64,000 nt of DNA, taken from NCBI GenBank assembly GCA_030834095.1, contig JAURGA010000001.1, positions 40,018 through 104,017 on the forward strand, in the 5' to 3' direction. Origin of the DNA: Candidatus Nanopelagicales bacterium (lineage in GTDB: Bacteria > Actinomycetota > Actinomycetes > Nanopelagicales > Nanopelagicaceae). The notes below the pieces were generated by a model. It searched no databases. It was not told where the DNA came from and saw nothing but the letters and a program-made list of their open reading frames with translations. Shown piece after piece: positions 33,869 through 45,539 of the stretch. Positions within the stretch are counted from its first letter, which is position 1. Every line of letters begins with the position of its first letter. The translations under genes and the position numbers were made by a program.

Positions 33869-35584
33869 TTAATCTTCAATTAAACATAAGGTCGCACCGC
33901 TGGCAACAGTCTGGCCGACATTTACTTGCAACTTTGCGATGGTTCCGGCCTTATGTGCAATAAGTGGCTGCTCCATCTTCATTGCTTCTAGAACGACTAT
34001 TAAATCCCCAACTTCGACGCGGTCACCGTTGGATTTAACAATTTTTACAACGGTGCCTTGCATCGGGCTTTCAAGTGAATCACCAGCAAGTGCGGTGATT
34101 GCATTGCTTTTAACACGATGTCGCTTCTGGATTGGCTCTGGGGTGTGAAGTAAAACTTCGAATCTGTGCCCATCAACTTCGGCAATTATCTTCTGAGATG
34201 CAGCCTTGGAATCAGCAGTTCCTTGCTTGAAGGAGAATGGTGGAATCTCATTTTTGAACTCATTTTCGATATAACTTGTGTAAACCTTAAAATCTTTATT
34301 GAAGTTTGGATCATCAACAATTGCGCGGTGAAAAGGTAGCGCGGTTGCCAATCCGCCAATATCAAATTCGCGAAGTGCGCGACGTGCTCGTTCTATCGCT
34401 TCTTCGCGAGTAGCAGCTGTCACAATTAACTTTGCTAGAAGTGAATCAAAGTGTGAGCCGATTGTGTGGCCGTGGTCGAAGCCAGCATCAATTCGGACTC
34501 CGGGACCTGATGGAACTTCCCACTTGGTAATTGTTCCTAGTGATGGAAGGAAGCCCTTACCGGGATCTTCGCCATTGATTCTAAATTCGATACTGTGCCC
34601 GCGGACTATTGGATCAACTGGATTAATACTCTGACCATCTGCAATTCTGAATTGTTCGCGAACTAGATCTAGTCCTGTTACTTCTTCACTGACCGGGTGT
34701 TCTACCTGAAGTCGGGTATTTACTTCAAGGAACGAGATTGTTCCATCCGAACCAATTAAGAACTCACATGTTCCGGCGCCGATGTATCCAGCATTCTTCA
34801 TAATTGCTTTACTTGAAGAGTAAAGCTGATCTATCTGTCCTTGCGTCAAAAATGGCGCAGGAGCTTCTTCGACTAATTTTTGATGGCGGCGTTGTAGCGA
34901 ACAATCACGAGTGCTTACTACGATCGCATTTCCCTTTGCGTCAATCAATACTTGAGTTTCGACGTGACGTGGTTTATCTAAATAGCGTTCAACGAAACAT
35001 TCACCACGGCCAAAACCGGTTATAGCTTCACGAACTGCAGATGCAAATAACTCTGGAATTTCTTCAATCGTATGAGCAACTTTTAACCCACGGCCACCGC
35101 CACCATGCGCCGCCTTTATTGCAACCGGAAGCCCATGTTCTTTAGCAAAGGCAATGATTTCTTCAGGCGAATCAACTGGATCAACTGTTCCGGCAACTAG
35201 AGGGGCACCTACTTCAGCGGCAATTTTTCTAGCTGAAACTTTATCGCCAAGAAGTCGAATTGCATTTGGTGGGGGACCAATCCAGATTAAATCTGCAGCG
35301 ATAACTAGATCAGCGAAGTCGGCATTCTCGGATAAGAAACCATAGCCAGGATGCACGGCATCGGCGCCAGATTTCTTTGCAATCTCAATAATCTTCTTCT
35401 GATCCAAATAAGTTTCAGCGGCCGATAAACCATTTAAAGCATAAGCCTCATCAGCAGTTGCGACATGAAGTGAGGTGCGATCTTCATCTGAATAGATTGC
35501 GATTGATTTGATTCCGTGATCACGGGCAGCTCGGGCCACACGGACTGCAATCTCACCGCGGTTCGCGATTAAAACAGCTTTCAT
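33869..35584 (-). CDS. Acyl-CoA carboxylase alpha chain (biotin carboxylase plus biotin carboxyl carrier)
   Basis: [82 protein letters not shown]. Confidence 0.95.
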   Translation of the reverse strand: MKAVLIANRGEIAVRVARAARDHGIKSIAIYSDEDRTSLHVATADEAYALNGLSAAETYLDQKKIIEIAKKSGADAVHPGYGFLSENADFADLVIAADLIWIGPPPNAIRLLGDKVSARKIAAEVGAPLVAGTVDPVDSPEEIIAFAKEHGLPVAIKAAHGGGGRGLKVAHTIEEIPELFASAVREAITGFGRGECFVERYLDKPRHVETQVLIDAKGNAIVVSTRDCSLQRRHQKLVEEAPAPFLTQGQIDQLYSSSKAIMKNAGYIGAGTCEFLIGSDGTISFLEVNTRLQVEHPVSEEVTGLDLVREQFRIADGQSINPVDPIVRGHSIEFRINGEDPGKGFLPSLGTITKWEVPSGPGVRIDAGFDHGHTIGSHFDSLLAKLIVTAATREEAIERARRALREFDIGGLATALPFHRAIVDDPNFNKDFKVYTSYIENEFKNEIPPFSFKQGTADSKAASQKIIAEVDGHRFEVLLHTPEPIQKRHRVKSNAITALAGDSLESPMQGTVVKIVKSNGDRVEVGDLIVVLEAMKMEQPLIAHKAGTIAKLQVNVGQTVASGATLCLIED

Positions 35585-36201
35585 GCGCTCACCGCCGATT
35601 TTGCAATTGAATTCCAAGATAAGCCCAGCGAGTTAACAACGCGACGAAGTAATGGAAGAGAGAGCCCAATAATTCCTGACGGATCGCCTTCGATTCTTAT
35701 AATGAATGGCGCGCTCAAACCATCGAGAGTAAATCCACCCGCAACATTTAGTGGCTCACCTGATGCAACATATTCAGCAATCTCGGCATCAGTCATATCA
35801 GCAAAGAAGACTTTGGATGTTGAAACATCACTGATCTCGATACCTTGTTTAGTATCGATAATGCAGTGACCGGTGTGCAGAAGTCCGAAATTGCCACGCA
35901 ACTCTTTGCAACGTGCAGTCGCGAGCTCTGGTGTTAAAGGTTTGCCAAGTGATTTACCCTGAAATTCAAAGGTGGAATCGCAACCAATTATTAAATGTTC
36001 GCTGCCAACCTGAGATTTGATGGTGTGGGCCTTAAGTATTGCGAGTGCAATAACCATCTCTCTTGGCGCAAGTGAGGTTAGCTTTGGATCTTCTTCGTCG
36101 ACCCCACTTACAATTACTTGGGCCGAGATCCCGCAAGATTCTAATAATCTTCTGCGCGATGGCGAAGACGATGCCAGAACAACACTTCTTGAATCTGACA
36201 T
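35581..36201 (-). CDS. maf: Maf-like nucleotide pyrophosphatase
   Basis: [35 protein letters not shown]; start refined to MSDSRS. Confidence 0.93.
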   Translation of the reverse strand: MSDSRSVVLASSSPSRRRLLESCGISAQVIVSGVDEEDPKLTSLAPREMVIALAILKAHTIKSQVGSEHLIIGCDSTFEFQGKSLGKPLTPELATARCKELRGNFGLLHTGHCIIDTKQGIEISDVSTSKVFFADMTDAEIAEYVASGEPLNVAGGFTLDGLSAPFIIRIEGDPSGIIGLSLPLLRRVVNSLGLSWNSIAKSAVSA

Positions 36202-36368
36202 TAGAAGCTCTGCCCCCACTTGCGTGGCAATGGTTGGCGAATCTGCGATTTACGCCAGAGGCTAGCTGTATCTACCTTCTTTATAACTGGAGTTGGCAGA
36301 GCTTTCTCTAGAGCAGCAAGTTCTTTATCGGTTGCAGTTCCGTTTAGAATCGTAAATTTCTTATTCAT
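36201..36368 (-). CDS. AccE-like acyl-CoA carboxylase epsilon subunit (55 aa, absent from the supplied ORF list)
   Basis: Manual translation [55 protein letters not shown]. Coupled by 1-bp overlaps to the beta chain (36368) and maf (36201). Confidence 0.8.
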   Translation of the reverse strand: MNKKFTILNGTATDKELAALEKALPTPVIKKVDTASLWRKSQIRQPLPRKWGQSF

Positions 36369-37939
36369 TAAAGTGGAATATTTCCGTGCTTCCGAGGAGG
36401 AAGTGCTACTCGCTTATTTCGAAGCGCATTGAGCGCCTTAACAATTTGATGTCTAGTTTCTTGTGGCTCGATTACGGCATCGATAAATCCACGATCTGCT
36501 GCGATGTATGGATTGAGCAAAGTCTCTTCATAATCTTCAATAAGTTCTTTTCGCTTAGCTTCAGTATCTTTAGCATCTGCAAGCTCTTTACGGTGAAGAA
36601 TGTTTACAGCCCCTTGTGCACCCATAACTGCAATCTGCGCAGTCGGCCAGGCCAGGTTTACATCTGCTCCAAGATGCTTTGATCCCATAACAATGTAGGC
36701 GCCACCATATGCTTTTCGAGTAATTACTGTAATTAATGGGACAGTCGCTTCACCATATGCATAAAGCAGTTTTGCACCACGGCGAATGATGCCGTTCCAC
36801 TCTTGCTCGGTGCCCGGCAAGAAACCTGGGACATCGACTAGAGTAATAACTGGAATTCCAAAGGCATCACAAGTGCGGACAAAGCGCGCGGCTTTCTCGC
36901 TTGCTGCAATATCTAGAGTTCCGGCCAGCGCTTGTGGCTGATTGGAAATGATCCCAACTGAATGACCTTCGACTCGGCCAAAACCAACCAGAATATTTGG
37001 CGCATATAGCGTGTGCACTTCCAAGAAATCAGCTTCATCTAAAATTGCTTCGACGAGAACCTTCATGTCATAAGGCTTATTTGGATTATCTGGAATCAAT
37101 GAATCAAGTGCGCGATCGGATGGTGAAACATCTTTACTCTCGGTCGCAGCCAATACAGGTGATTCATCCATATTGTTACTTGGCAAATAGGAGAGAAGTG
37201 CCTTTACATAATCAATTGCATCGTCTTCGCTATCGGCAAGGTAATGTGAATTTCCAGTTTTTGTATTGTGAGTTCTTGCGCCACCAAGTTCTTCCATCTC
37301 AACTTCTTCGCCAGTCACAGTTTTAATCACATCTGGACCAGTAATAAACATTTGAGAGGTTTCATTAACCATAATTACAAAGTCGGTTATCGCTGGTGAA
37401 TAAACTGCGCCGCCAGCTGTAGGCCCCATGATTAGGGAAATTTGCGGGATAACGCCAGAAGCACGAACATTTCGCTTAAAGATTTCGCCATATTGGCTTA
37501 AAGATGCAACGCCTTCCTGGATTCGAGCGCCACCAGAATCGTTGATTCCAACAATCGGAATTCCACTTTTAAGTGCAAACTCCATGACTTTTACAATCTT
37601 TTCACCAACGACTTCACCAAGGCTTCCGCCAAAAGTTAAGAAATCTTGCGAGTAAATCGCGATCGCGCGACCATCAACAGTTGCATGTCCAGTTACAACA
37701 CCATCTCCGTAAATTCGATTCTTATCCATACCAAAATTTGAAGAGCGGTGACGAGAGAACGCATCCATCTCGACAAAAGAACCTGGATCTACGAGGCGGG
37801 CAATCCGCTCGCGAGCGGTTAACTTTCCTTGGGCATGACGCTTCTCGATTGCCTCTGGCGTTCCATTTGTCTCCGCTTGTAAACGACGTCTACGAAGATC
37901 AGCAATCTTTCCGGCTGTAGTGCGAATATCATCGGTCAC
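36368..37939 (-). CDS. Acyl-CoA carboxylase beta chain (carboxyltransferase)
   Basis: [81 protein letters not shown]. Confidence 0.95.
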   Translation of the reverse strand: MTDDIRTTAGKIADLRRRRLQAETNGTPEAIEKRHAQGKLTARERIARLVDPGSFVEMDAFSRHRSSNFGMDKNRIYGDGVVTGHATVDGRAIAIYSQDFLTFGGSLGEVVGEKIVKVMEFALKSGIPIVGINDSGGARIQEGVASLSQYGEIFKRNVRASGVIPQISLIMGPTAGGAVYSPAITDFVIMVNETSQMFITGPDVIKTVTGEEVEMEELGGARTHNTKTGNSHYLADSEDDAIDYVKALLSYLPSNNMDESPVLAATESKDVSPSDRALDSLIPDNPNKPYDMKVLVEAILDEADFLEVHTLYAPNILVGFGRVEGHSVGIISNQPQALAGTLDIAASEKAARFVRTCDAFGIPVITLVDVPGFLPGTEQEWNGIIRRGAKLLYAYGEATVPLITVITRKAYGGAYIVMGSKHLGADVNLAWPTAQIAVMGAQGAVNILHRKELADAKDTEAKRKELIEDYEETLLNPYIAADRGFIDAVIEPQETRHQIVKALNALRNKRVALPPRKHGNIPL

Positions 37940-37988
37940 GGTCGTAGATTACTAGTTCTCATCAGTTATTCCTACAAAGTAATATGAA

Positions 37989-38762
37989 ATGAGTCAGCAA
38001 GTGAAGCCAGAATTATTGAGCGCCGATTCAATTACAGGCGCAGTGAAGAGCAGTTACTGGCGAGTATCAGTTGTAGACGAGATTGATTCAACACAGAATT
38101 ATTTACGCACCAGTAATCCAAAACCTGGAGATTTAATTACTGCCGAGTATCAAAGTGCTGGACGAGGTCGCCTTGATCGTAAATTTGATGCAGAGAAATC
38201 GAGCGCACTTCTTTTTTCTTTTTATCTTGAACCAGAAATTAAAGTAGAAAGCCTTGGTTATTTAACCCTGCTTGTTGGGGCTAGTGTGACTGCTACTTTA
38301 AACGAAGTTACAAATTCAAATAAATTTAAATGTAAGTGGCCAAATGATATTTTGTTCGGCAATCTCAAAGTTGCGGGATTACTTGCTGAAAAAACAAAGA
38401 GTGGAGTAATTGTTGGAATTGGAATAAATGTTTCAACCGTAAAGAACGAACTTCCAGTTGCTCATGCAACATCAATATTTCTTGCAACTAATGCCCGCCT
38501 TGATCGAAATATTTTGCTTGCCCAGATCTTGAATAACTTAGAAAAGGATTTACTTTCTTGGCAGAATGGGGAGGACCTGACCTCAAAATACCGAGAACTG
38601 AGTGCAACTATCGGAAGAGAGGTTCGAATTGAGCGGCCAGATGGTTCGAAAATTGAGGCAACAGCTGTAGATATTGATGAGACAGGAAGCCTTCACCTCG
38701 ATAATGGTCAACTTATAACGGTTGGAGATGTTGTTCATCTGGACAGTAAACTTTCGCAGTGA
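37989..38762 (+). CDS. birA: Biotin-[acetyl-CoA-carboxylase] ligase
   Basis: DEIDSTQNYL, GDLITAEYQSAGRGRLDRKF, KWPNDILFGNLKVAGLLAE, GIGINVS. Confidence 0.94.
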   Translation: MSQQVKPELLSADSITGAVKSSYWRVSVVDEIDSTQNYLRTSNPKPGDLITAEYQSAGRGRLDRKFDAEKSSALLFSFYLEPEIKVESLGYLTLLVGASVTATLNEVTNSNKFKCKWPNDILFGNLKVAGLLAEKTKSGVIVGIGINVSTVKNELPVAHATSIFLATNARLDRNILLAQILNNLEKDLLSWQNGEDLTSKYRELSATIGREVRIERPDGSKIEATAVDIDETGSLHLDNGQLITVGDVVHLDSKLSQ

Positions 38763-39871
38763 GCTTTCCACGAGTCGGAGTAATTGGCGCCGGCCAACTT
38801 GCCCGGATGATGGCAGTCCCAGCAAGCGATCTAGGAATAGATTTCAAAGTATTCGCTGCAATTCCAAATGACTCTGCTGCTCAGGTTTCACATTTTGTTC
38901 TGGGTGACTATACAAAGATCGATGCAGTCCTTGAATTCGCAAAGAGCTGTGATGTTCTGACCTTCGAACACGAGCTAGTCCCGCAAAGTGTTATCAAAGC
39001 GGTGGAGGCAGCTGGCATAAAGGTCTATCCACAATCGGAATCATTTACTTATTCGCAAGACAAGTTAGAAATGCGTATGAAGATAGCCGAATTGAATTTG
39101 CCCAATCCAAAATGGCAGAAATACCAAGGCGAAGGCTGCGAGATAGGTTTTCCATTGATAGCTAAATTACCCTCGGGTGGATATGACGGTCGGGGCGTAT
39201 TCCAAATAGATTCTGAAGCACAATTACAGGAGCTACATACAAAAGCTGGCACTTTGTTGCTCGAAGAGAAATTGAATTTTGATTATGAAATCTCAGTTAT
39301 GGTTGCCAGATCTCCACATGATCAAGCAGCAACTTGGCCGGCAACGCTAACGATTCAGAGCGATGGAATCTGCACTTCGACAGTTACGCCCGTTCCTGAA
39401 ATATCTGATGCTCTTGCAAATAAAGTTCAAGCTGCTGCACTAGAGATAGCATCCGGAATCTCGCTAGTAGGTGTGATGGCGGTCGAGATGTTTATCATTG
39501 GTGAAGTTTTTTATATAAATGAACTTGCACTTCGCCCACATAACTCGGGGCACTGGAGTATTGAAGGATCAGAAACTAGTCAGTTCGAACAGCATCTTCG
39601 TGCAATCTTAGATTTACCTCTTGGCAGCACAGCACTTCGAACCAAATTTACGGTTATGGGAAATGTGTTGGGTGGCGAAAAGAGCGACATGTATCGACCA
39701 TATCTTCACCTGATGGCACGAGCACCAAACCTTAAATTTCATCAATATGGCAAAGAGGTTAAGCCTGGACGAAAGATTGGCCACGTAACCATGTGTGGTG
39801 AAAATCTTCTACAATTGCAGCAAGAAGTTGCCCATGCCGTTGACTATATGAATGGAGTTATTGATGAGTGA
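38759..39871 (+). CDS. purK: 5-(carboxyamino)imidazole ribonucleotide synthase
   Basis: [62 protein letters not shown]. Confidence 0.96.
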   Translation: MSFPRVGVIGAGQLARMMAVPASDLGIDFKVFAAIPNDSAAQVSHFVLGDYTKIDAVLEFAKSCDVLTFEHELVPQSVIKAVEAAGIKVYPQSESFTYSQDKLEMRMKIAELNLPNPKWQKYQGEGCEIGFPLIAKLPSGGYDGRGVFQIDSEAQLQELHTKAGTLLLEEKLNFDYEISVMVARSPHDQAATWPATLTIQSDGICTSTVTPVPEISDALANKVQAAALEIASGISLVGVMAVEMFIIGEVFYINELALRPHNSGHWSIEGSETSQFEQHLRAILDLPLGSTALRTKFTVMGNVLGGEKSDMYRPYLHLMARAPNLKFHQYGKEVKPGRKIGHVTMCGENLLQLQQEVAHAVDYMNGVIDE

Positions 39872-40370
39872 TGTAGCAATAATCATGGGTTCAGATTCTG
39901 ATTGGCCAATCATGGAAGATGCCGCAAAAGTTTTAGATTCACTTGGTATCACTTATTCAGCAGATGTTGTTTCTGCTCACCGCATGCCCCTTGAAATGGT
40001 CGAATTTGCGCAGAGCGCAAAAGCAAAAGGTTACAAAGTAATAATTGCAGGAGCCGGTGGCTCCGCGCACTTGCCAGGAATGGTTGCATCACTAACGCCA
40101 CTTCCAGTAATTGGAGTTCCAGTAGCACTTAAGAATTTAGATGGAATGGATTCATTACTTTCAATCGTTCAAATGCCAGCAGGAATTCCGGTTGCAACCG
40201 TTGGCGTTGGAAATGCAAAGAATGCTGGTCTGCTTGCGGCAAGAATTCTTGGAGTAAGCGATGAGGAAATTTCAAAGAAAGTCAGTGGAGAACTTGCAAA
40301 GATAAACACCGAAGCTAAAGAAAAAGGTGCAAACTTAACGAGCAAACGCAACCATAAAACTGGGTTTTAG
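39852..40370 (+). CDS. purE: 5-(carboxyamino)imidazole ribonucleotide mutase
   Basis: [49 protein letters not shown]; start may be ATG 39864. Confidence 0.96.
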   Translation: MELLMSDVAIIMGSDSDWPIMEDAAKVLDSLGITYSADVVSAHRMPLEMVEFAQSAKAKGYKVIIAGAGGSAHLPGMVASLTPLPVIGVPVALKNLDGMDSLLSIVQMPAGIPVATVGVGNAKNAGLLAARILGVSDEEISKKVSGELAKINTEAKEKGANLTSKRNHKTGF

Positions 40371-40379
40371 TAGTCGTTA

Positions 40380-41615
40380 ATGAAAATTCTTTCACCAGAG
40401 TCACATCAGAGAAAAATTGTTAGAGTTCTTGGATTAGCCCAGGTTCTAAATGGAATTGGTGTAGCCGGAACAGTTGCTGCTGGTTCATTACTTGTCTCAT
40501 CAATAACTAAATCTGATGGCCTATCCGGTCTTGCACAAACTATTTCAGTTCTAGGAGCTGCCGTTATGGCGCTTCCGCTTGCTCGGCTTACTCAGAGTGG
40601 TGGGCGCAGACTTGCATTGACCTCTGGTTACTCCATCGGTGTAGTCGGTGCGGTGTTAGCAATTATTGGTGGCGCAAATCAGAATTTATTTTTTATGCTC
40701 CTGGGAGCTTTTATGGTTGGCGCGGCATCAGCATCGGGCTACCAAGCAAGATTTGCCGCAATTGATTTAGCAACACCAGAAAAGAGATCCAAAGATTTAT
40801 CTTTTGTGGTTTGGGGTTCAACGATTGGAGCTGTGACCGGGCCGAATTTAATGGAGCCATCTGGTGTATTTGCTGCAGCTTTAGGTCTTCCAAAACTAGT
40901 TGGGCCATATTTCATAGCTGCTTTTACTCTTGCGCTTTCAGTAGTTGTTATTCAATTATTCCTAAAGCCTGATCCCTTTCTAACTGCGAACAAGGTAGCG
41001 GCAGGGAGCTCTCTGCAAGAACAAAAATCTATGCGCTCGGCACTCAAACACATTCGAGAGTATCCGTTAGCGATTTTTGCAATTACTTCTGTAGCTATTG
41101 GGCATCTAGCGATGGTTTCAATAATGGTTATGACACCAGTGCATATGGCGCACTCCGACGCATCCCTACGAATAATTGGCTTTGTAATAAGTGTTCACGT
41201 TCTAGGAATGTATGCCTTCTCCCCAATAGTTGGTGCAATGAGTGACAAGTTCGGTCGAGTAAAAACTATTCAAGTTGGGATTTTAATTTTAATCGCATCC
41301 GCACTAATTTCTGCCCTGGCCCCACACCATGATTCATTCACACTAGGAATCGCATTATTTCTCCTTGGCCTTGGGTGGTCTTTTACGTTAATTGCGGGCT
41401 CAACACTTTTATCCGAAACTGTAAGTTTAGAAATGCGCCCATCAACGCAAGGCGCTAGTGATTTAGTTATGAACTTAATGGGTGCAGGAGGTGCCGCAAT
41501 TGGTGGTGTAATAATCGGATTCTTCTCATATGCTGTACTCTGTTATGCAACCGGATTGGTCGTTGTTGCTTTAGGAATTTGGTCTTTCAAACTTAAAACG
41601 CAAAAAGGCTCTTAA
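40380..41615 (+). CDS. Major facilitator superfamily transporter
   Basis: About 12 hydrophobic segments; GAMSDKFGRVKTIQVG. Confidence 0.88.
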   Translation: MKILSPESHQRKIVRVLGLAQVLNGIGVAGTVAAGSLLVSSITKSDGLSGLAQTISVLGAAVMALPLARLTQSGGRRLALTSGYSIGVVGAVLAIIGGANQNLFFMLLGAFMVGAASASGYQARFAAIDLATPEKRSKDLSFVVWGSTIGAVTGPNLMEPSGVFAAALGLPKLVGPYFIAAFTLALSVVVIQLFLKPDPFLTANKVAAGSSLQEQKSMRSALKHIREYPLAIFAITSVAIGHLAMVSIMVMTPVHMAHSDASLRIIGFVISVHVLGMYAFSPIVGAMSDKFGRVKTIQVGILILIASALISALAPHHDSFTLGIALFLLGLGWSFTLIAGSTLLSETVSLEMRPSTQGASDLVMNLMGAGGAAIGGVIIGFFSYAVLCYATGLVVVALGIWSFKLKTQKGS

Positions 41616-42061
41616 CCCTGTTTTTGGTATTCAATTGCGGGGCAGCGATCCATAACAGTCAATAAACCAGCAGCTTTTGCTCTATCAACCGCCTCCAGGT
41701 CAATAACATCTAATTGCAACCAGACCGCTTTTGCACCAATTGCAATGGCTTCATCTACAACTTTGCCAACTAGGTTGGAATTAACAAAGCAATCAACAAC
41801 ATCGATTTCAAATGGAATTTCTGAGAGTGTTTTGTAACCAACTTCGCCATGAACAGTCTCGGCACGAGGATAAACCGGAACAATCCGATGGCCTTTATTT
41901 TGCAAGAGCTTTGAAACTCCGAGCGCTGCACGCTCTGGATTATTCCCAAGCCCAACTACCGCCCAAGTCTTTAATCCAAGAATGGTTTTAATATCTTCTT
42001 CTTGGCTAATTTGCGCGCCCCAAAGCCCTAAATTTCCAACCAGCAGCAATCCAAGCTTCAC
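41612..42061 (-). CDS. CoA-binding (YccU-type) protein
   Basis: TWAVVGLGNNPERAALGVSKLLQNKGHRIVPVYP, VWLQLDVID, MDRCPAIEY; the exact start overlaps ugd. Confidence 0.87.
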   Translation of the reverse strand: MKLGLLLVGNLGLWGAQISQEEDIKTILGLKTWAVVGLGNNPERAALGVSKLLQNKGHRIVPVYPRAETVHGEVGYKTLSEIPFEIDVVDCFVNSNLVGKVVDEAIAIGAKAVWLQLDVIDLEAVDRAKAAGLLTVMDRCPAIEYQKQG

Positions 42062-43316
42062 GATCTAGCGCATTGCGGCCATCAATCATTATTGGATTTG
42101 CTACCAGCTTGGCCATCTTTGCCGGATCAAGTTCGCGATAAATTTTCCATTCGGTTAAATGCAGAACTAAATCTGCGCCCTCAAGTGCGCCTTCAATATC
42201 TTCCGAGAAACCAAGAGCAGGGAATCTCTTCCTTGCAGGAGCAATGGCTTTTGGATCATGAATTGTGACAGTGGCACCAGCTGCTGCAATTTGGGCAGCG
42301 ATATCTAGCGCAGGGGAGTCGCGAACATCATCGCTATCTGGCTTAAATGCCGCACCGAGAACTGCAATCTTCTTACCTGCAAGATTGTCTGATAAATCTC
42401 TACGGACTAATTCGATTACACGTTGTCTAGCGCGTAGATTAATTGAATCAATTTCGCGCAAGAATTCAAGTGCCTGATCAGCGCCAAGTTCACCAGCTCG
42501 TGCCATAAATGCACGAATATCTTTCGGTAAGCAGCCACCACCAAAACCAATTCCGGCTTGCAAGAAGCGGTTTCCAATTCTTGGGTCATACCCAATTGCC
42601 TTTGCGAGCACTGTTACATCTCCACCAGCAGCTTCACAAACTTCAGCCATGGCATTGATGAAGGAGATCTTTGTTGCAAGAAATGAATTTGCAGCCACTT
42701 TAACTAATTCCGAAGTCGGCAAATCTGCCCGAACCCATGGTGTATTTTCTGCCAAGTTACTTGCATAAATTTCCTTCAATTTTGCTTCGGCAGCATCACT
42801 AGTAACACCAACAACTAGACGATTTGGGCGCAGAGTATCTTCAACTGCAAAGCCTTCACGAAGGAATTCTGGGTTCCAAGCTAAATCAGCGCCCGGATTA
42901 ATTTTTAGCAATCGTTCACGGAGCCTGGCGGCAGTTCCGACTGGAACTGTTGATTTACCAACCACAAGAGCACCTGGTTTACAGATTGCAGCTACTGCAT
43001 CTAAAGCCGCATCGACATATTTAAGATCAGCCGCCAAGGAATCAGCCTTCTGCGGGGTTCCGACACAAATAAAGTGAACATCAACATCTGCAATCGCATT
43101 GAAATCTGTGGTGAATGTAAGTCGGCCAGAAGCAATCTCTTTCTGCAATAAGTCTTCTAGATCTGGCTCATAAAATGGAACTTTGCTAGCACTTAAAAGT
43201 TCAATTTTGGCAGCATCTACATCGACGCCAATTACTTCGAATCCCAGCGATGACATACAGGCCGCATGGGTGGCGCCCAAATATCCAGTGCCAATTACGG
43301 AAACTTTAAGCTTCAT
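42006..43316 (-). CDS. UDP-glucose 6-dehydrogenase family protein
   Basis: KVSVIGTGYLGATHAACMSSLGFEVIGVDVD, GKSTVPVGTA, GIGFGGGCLPKDIRAFM. Confidence 0.93.
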   Translation of the reverse strand: MKLKVSVIGTGYLGATHAACMSSLGFEVIGVDVDAAKIELLSASKVPFYEPDLEDLLQKEIASGRLTFTTDFNAIADVDVHFICVGTPQKADSLAADLKYVDAALDAVAAICKPGALVVGKSTVPVGTAARLRERLLKINPGADLAWNPEFLREGFAVEDTLRPNRLVVGVTSDAAEAKLKEIYASNLAENTPWVRADLPTSELVKVAANSFLATKISFINAMAEVCEAAGGDVTVLAKAIGYDPRIGNRFLQAGIGFGGGCLPKDIRAFMARAGELGADQALEFLREIDSINLRARQRVIELVRRDLSDNLAGKKIAVLGAAFKPDSDDVRDSPALDIAAQIAAAGATVTIHDPKAIAPARKRFPALGFSEDIEGALEGADLVLHLTEWKIYRELDPAKMAKLVANPIMIDGRNALDREAWIAAGWKFRALGRAN

Positions 43317-43356
43317 TTGCCCGATACTAGTGCGAGGTAACACTAACCTTGGAGAT

Positions 43357-44349
43357 ATGAATCAGGTTTCTGACGGTTTGATGGGCGTATCGGTTGTTCT
43401 GCCCATTCTCAACGAGGAGCGACACCTGCGGGAAAGTGTTTCAGCAATTTTGGCCCAGAATTTCAGCGCTCCCTTTGAAGTCATTCTGGCCCTTGGACCT
43501 TCCACTGATCGCACTACTGAAATTGCAAAGGAGATAGCCGCGGGTGATTCGCGGGTTGTTTTAGTAGATAACCCGACTGGGCGCACGGCAAATGGTCTGA
43601 ATGCAGCAATCGCTAGTTCAAAGTATTCGATTATTTCGCGCATCGATGGACATGCTGAGATATCTCCAACATATTTGCGTGATGCAATAGAGTTGTTGAA
43701 TAAAACTGGCGCCGTAAATGTTGGCGGCATCATGGCAGCTGTTGGTAAATCAAAATTCGAGAAAGCAGTTGCAACCGCGATGCGCTCGCCACTAGGTGTT
43801 GGTTCTTCAAGATTTCATACCGGAGGCAGCGCTGGCCCAGCCGATACGGTTTATCTTGGAACCTTTAAAAAATCAGCACTACTTGAAGCTGGCGGTTATG
43901 ACGAGAGATTTACTAGGGCGCAAGATTGGGAATTAAATTTTAGATTACGTAAGAATGGTGGTGTCATCTGGTTTGATCCATCCTTGGTTGTTGCTTATCG
44001 ACCACGTTCAACAATTAAGGCTCTTGCTAAACAATATTTCCAATATGGCACTTGGCGCCGCGCGGTCTCACGTAGCCATAAGGGAAGCGTTAATTTGCGT
44101 TACCTGGCGCCGCCGACCGCCTTCGCTGTTAATGCGCTATCCATAATCTTAGGCTTTTTTCTCTCACCAATATTTTTTCTTCCAGTAGCAACTTATCTAG
44201 CACTAATTCTTATTGGCTCGTTATTTTTAGGTAAGAGCATCGCAGAGAAGATTATTCTGCCAACAGTTTTGGTAACTATGCATATGGTTTGGGGGGCTGG
44301 CTATTTGTCATCACCAAAAGGATTGATGGCAGAAGAAGCTCAAGAATAA
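43357..44349 (+). CDS. Family 2 glycosyltransferase
   Basis: VSVVLPILNEERHLRESVSAIL, SRIDGHAEISPTYLRDAIE, FTRAQDWELNFRLRK; C-terminal hydrophobic segments. Start refined to MNQVSD. Confidence 0.9.
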   Translation: MNQVSDGLMGVSVVLPILNEERHLRESVSAILAQNFSAPFEVILALGPSTDRTTEIAKEIAAGDSRVVLVDNPTGRTANGLNAAIASSKYSIISRIDGHAEISPTYLRDAIELLNKTGAVNVGGIMAAVGKSKFEKAVATAMRSPLGVGSSRFHTGGSAGPADTVYLGTFKKSALLEAGGYDERFTRAQDWELNFRLRKNGGVIWFDPSLVVAYRPRSTIKALAKQYFQYGTWRRAVSRSHKGSVNLRYLAPPTAFAVNALSIILGFFLSPIFFLPVATYLALILIGSLFLGKSIAEKIILPTVLVTMHMVWGAGYLSSPKGLMAEEAQE

Positions 44350-45539
44350 TGAAACGGTATCTAGCGCTAATTGTCTTATTCTCTCTGACTACAATCAGCA
44401 GTGCTTATGCAGTTGTCCCAAAGAGGTTTACCTTTACCGGTTCTGGATTCGGTCATGGCGTTGGACTTAGCCAATATGGGGCAAAGGGCCAGGCCCTTGA
44501 AGGAAAATCAGCAGTAGAAATTCTTAAATACTATTTTCCACAAGCAGAGGTAACGCCTGTTGTAGACACCGCAACAATCAGTGTGAATATTGCACATAGA
44601 GTGACAGCGCTTTCAATTGTTGTTCCACAATCTGATTCTGCAACGGTTGTAATAGGCAATGCAGTTGCAACTCCACTTCCTCAAAATTCACCACTAAATT
44701 TTGCCGTGAGTGACAAATCCATTATCGGTCCTGGTGGAATCGGTAGAACCTGGACGATCAGATGGAATAATCCGCAATCAGTTGTTTCTGTAAATTTTGG
44801 GAAAACTAGCTTCCAAGTCAGTCACGGTTATCTCCGCTTAAAGGCTGTGCGCGCACCCGGAATCGGATTTCGAATCGAAGCAACTAACTTGTTGAGATTG
44901 CGCGATCAATACCTTTATGGAATTGCTGAAGTCCCATCTTCGTGGCCAGAAGCAGCGCTGCAGAGTCAAGTGATTGCATCTCGCACCTATGCATTATTGC
45001 GAATGAATTCAATTAAAAGAGCTTGCGATTGTCATGTTTACAATTCAATGTATGACCAAGCCTTTGTCGGCTATTCCAAAGAGGGCGAACCTAGATATGG
45101 CCAGCTCTGGAAAGCGGCAGTTGATTCAACTCTTGTAGATGAGAGTCATGGGTTAGTCATAACTATTAACCAGCTTCCAGTACGCGTTTTCTTCTCTTCT
45201 TCTTCGGGTGGAATGACCCAACTCCCAGTTGATGTTTGGGGAACAGATATTCCACATCTAGAAAGTGTTCCTGATCCTTGGAGTATTGATCCTGCAGTTA
45301 ATAAAAATTTTGCGCTCTGGAAGAAGAAGGTTTCGCAGAGAGTTATGACAAAAGCATTTGGCTTAACTGATGTTGTTGATTTAAAACTGGGAGATCGAAC
45401 TGCAACTAATAGTGTTTTGAATGTAACTGCAACTTCAAGTGATGGCAGTTCAAAAACTCTGCCTGTTGGAACTTTCAAAAGCGCAGTAAAATTACCCTCT
45501 TCTTGGTTTGAATTAACAGCACAAAGCCAAAAAAACTAA
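44349..45539 (+). CDS. Exported SpoIID/LytB-domain protein
   Basis: Signal peptide; FTGSGFGHGVGLSQYGAKG, LYGIAEVPSSWPEAALQSQVIASRTYAL. Confidence 0.88.
   Translation: MKRYLALIVLFSLTTISSAYAVVPKRFTFTGSGFGHGVGLSQYGAKGQALEGKSAVEILKYYFPQAEVTPVVDTATISVNIAHRVTALSIVVPQSDSATVVIGNAVATPLPQNSPLNFAVSDKSIIGPGGIGRTWTIRWNNPQSVVSVNFGKTSFQVSHGYLRLKAVRAPGIGFRIEATNLLRLRDQYLYGIAEVPSSWPEAALQSQVIASRTYALLRMNSIKRACDCHVYNSMYDQAFVGYSKEGEPRYGQLWKAAVDSTLVDESHGLVITINQLPVRVFFSSSSGGMTQLPVDVWGTDIPHLESVPDPWSIDPAVNKNFALWKKKVSQRVMTKAFGLTDVVDLKLGDRTATNSVLNVTATSSDGSSKTLPVGTFKSAVKLPSSWFELTAQSQKN

Noticed and set aside
44349-45539. SpoIID homolog as evidence for sporulation
   Set aside because: SpoIID/LytB-domain proteins are common in non-sporulating bacteria and no other sporulation genes occur here.
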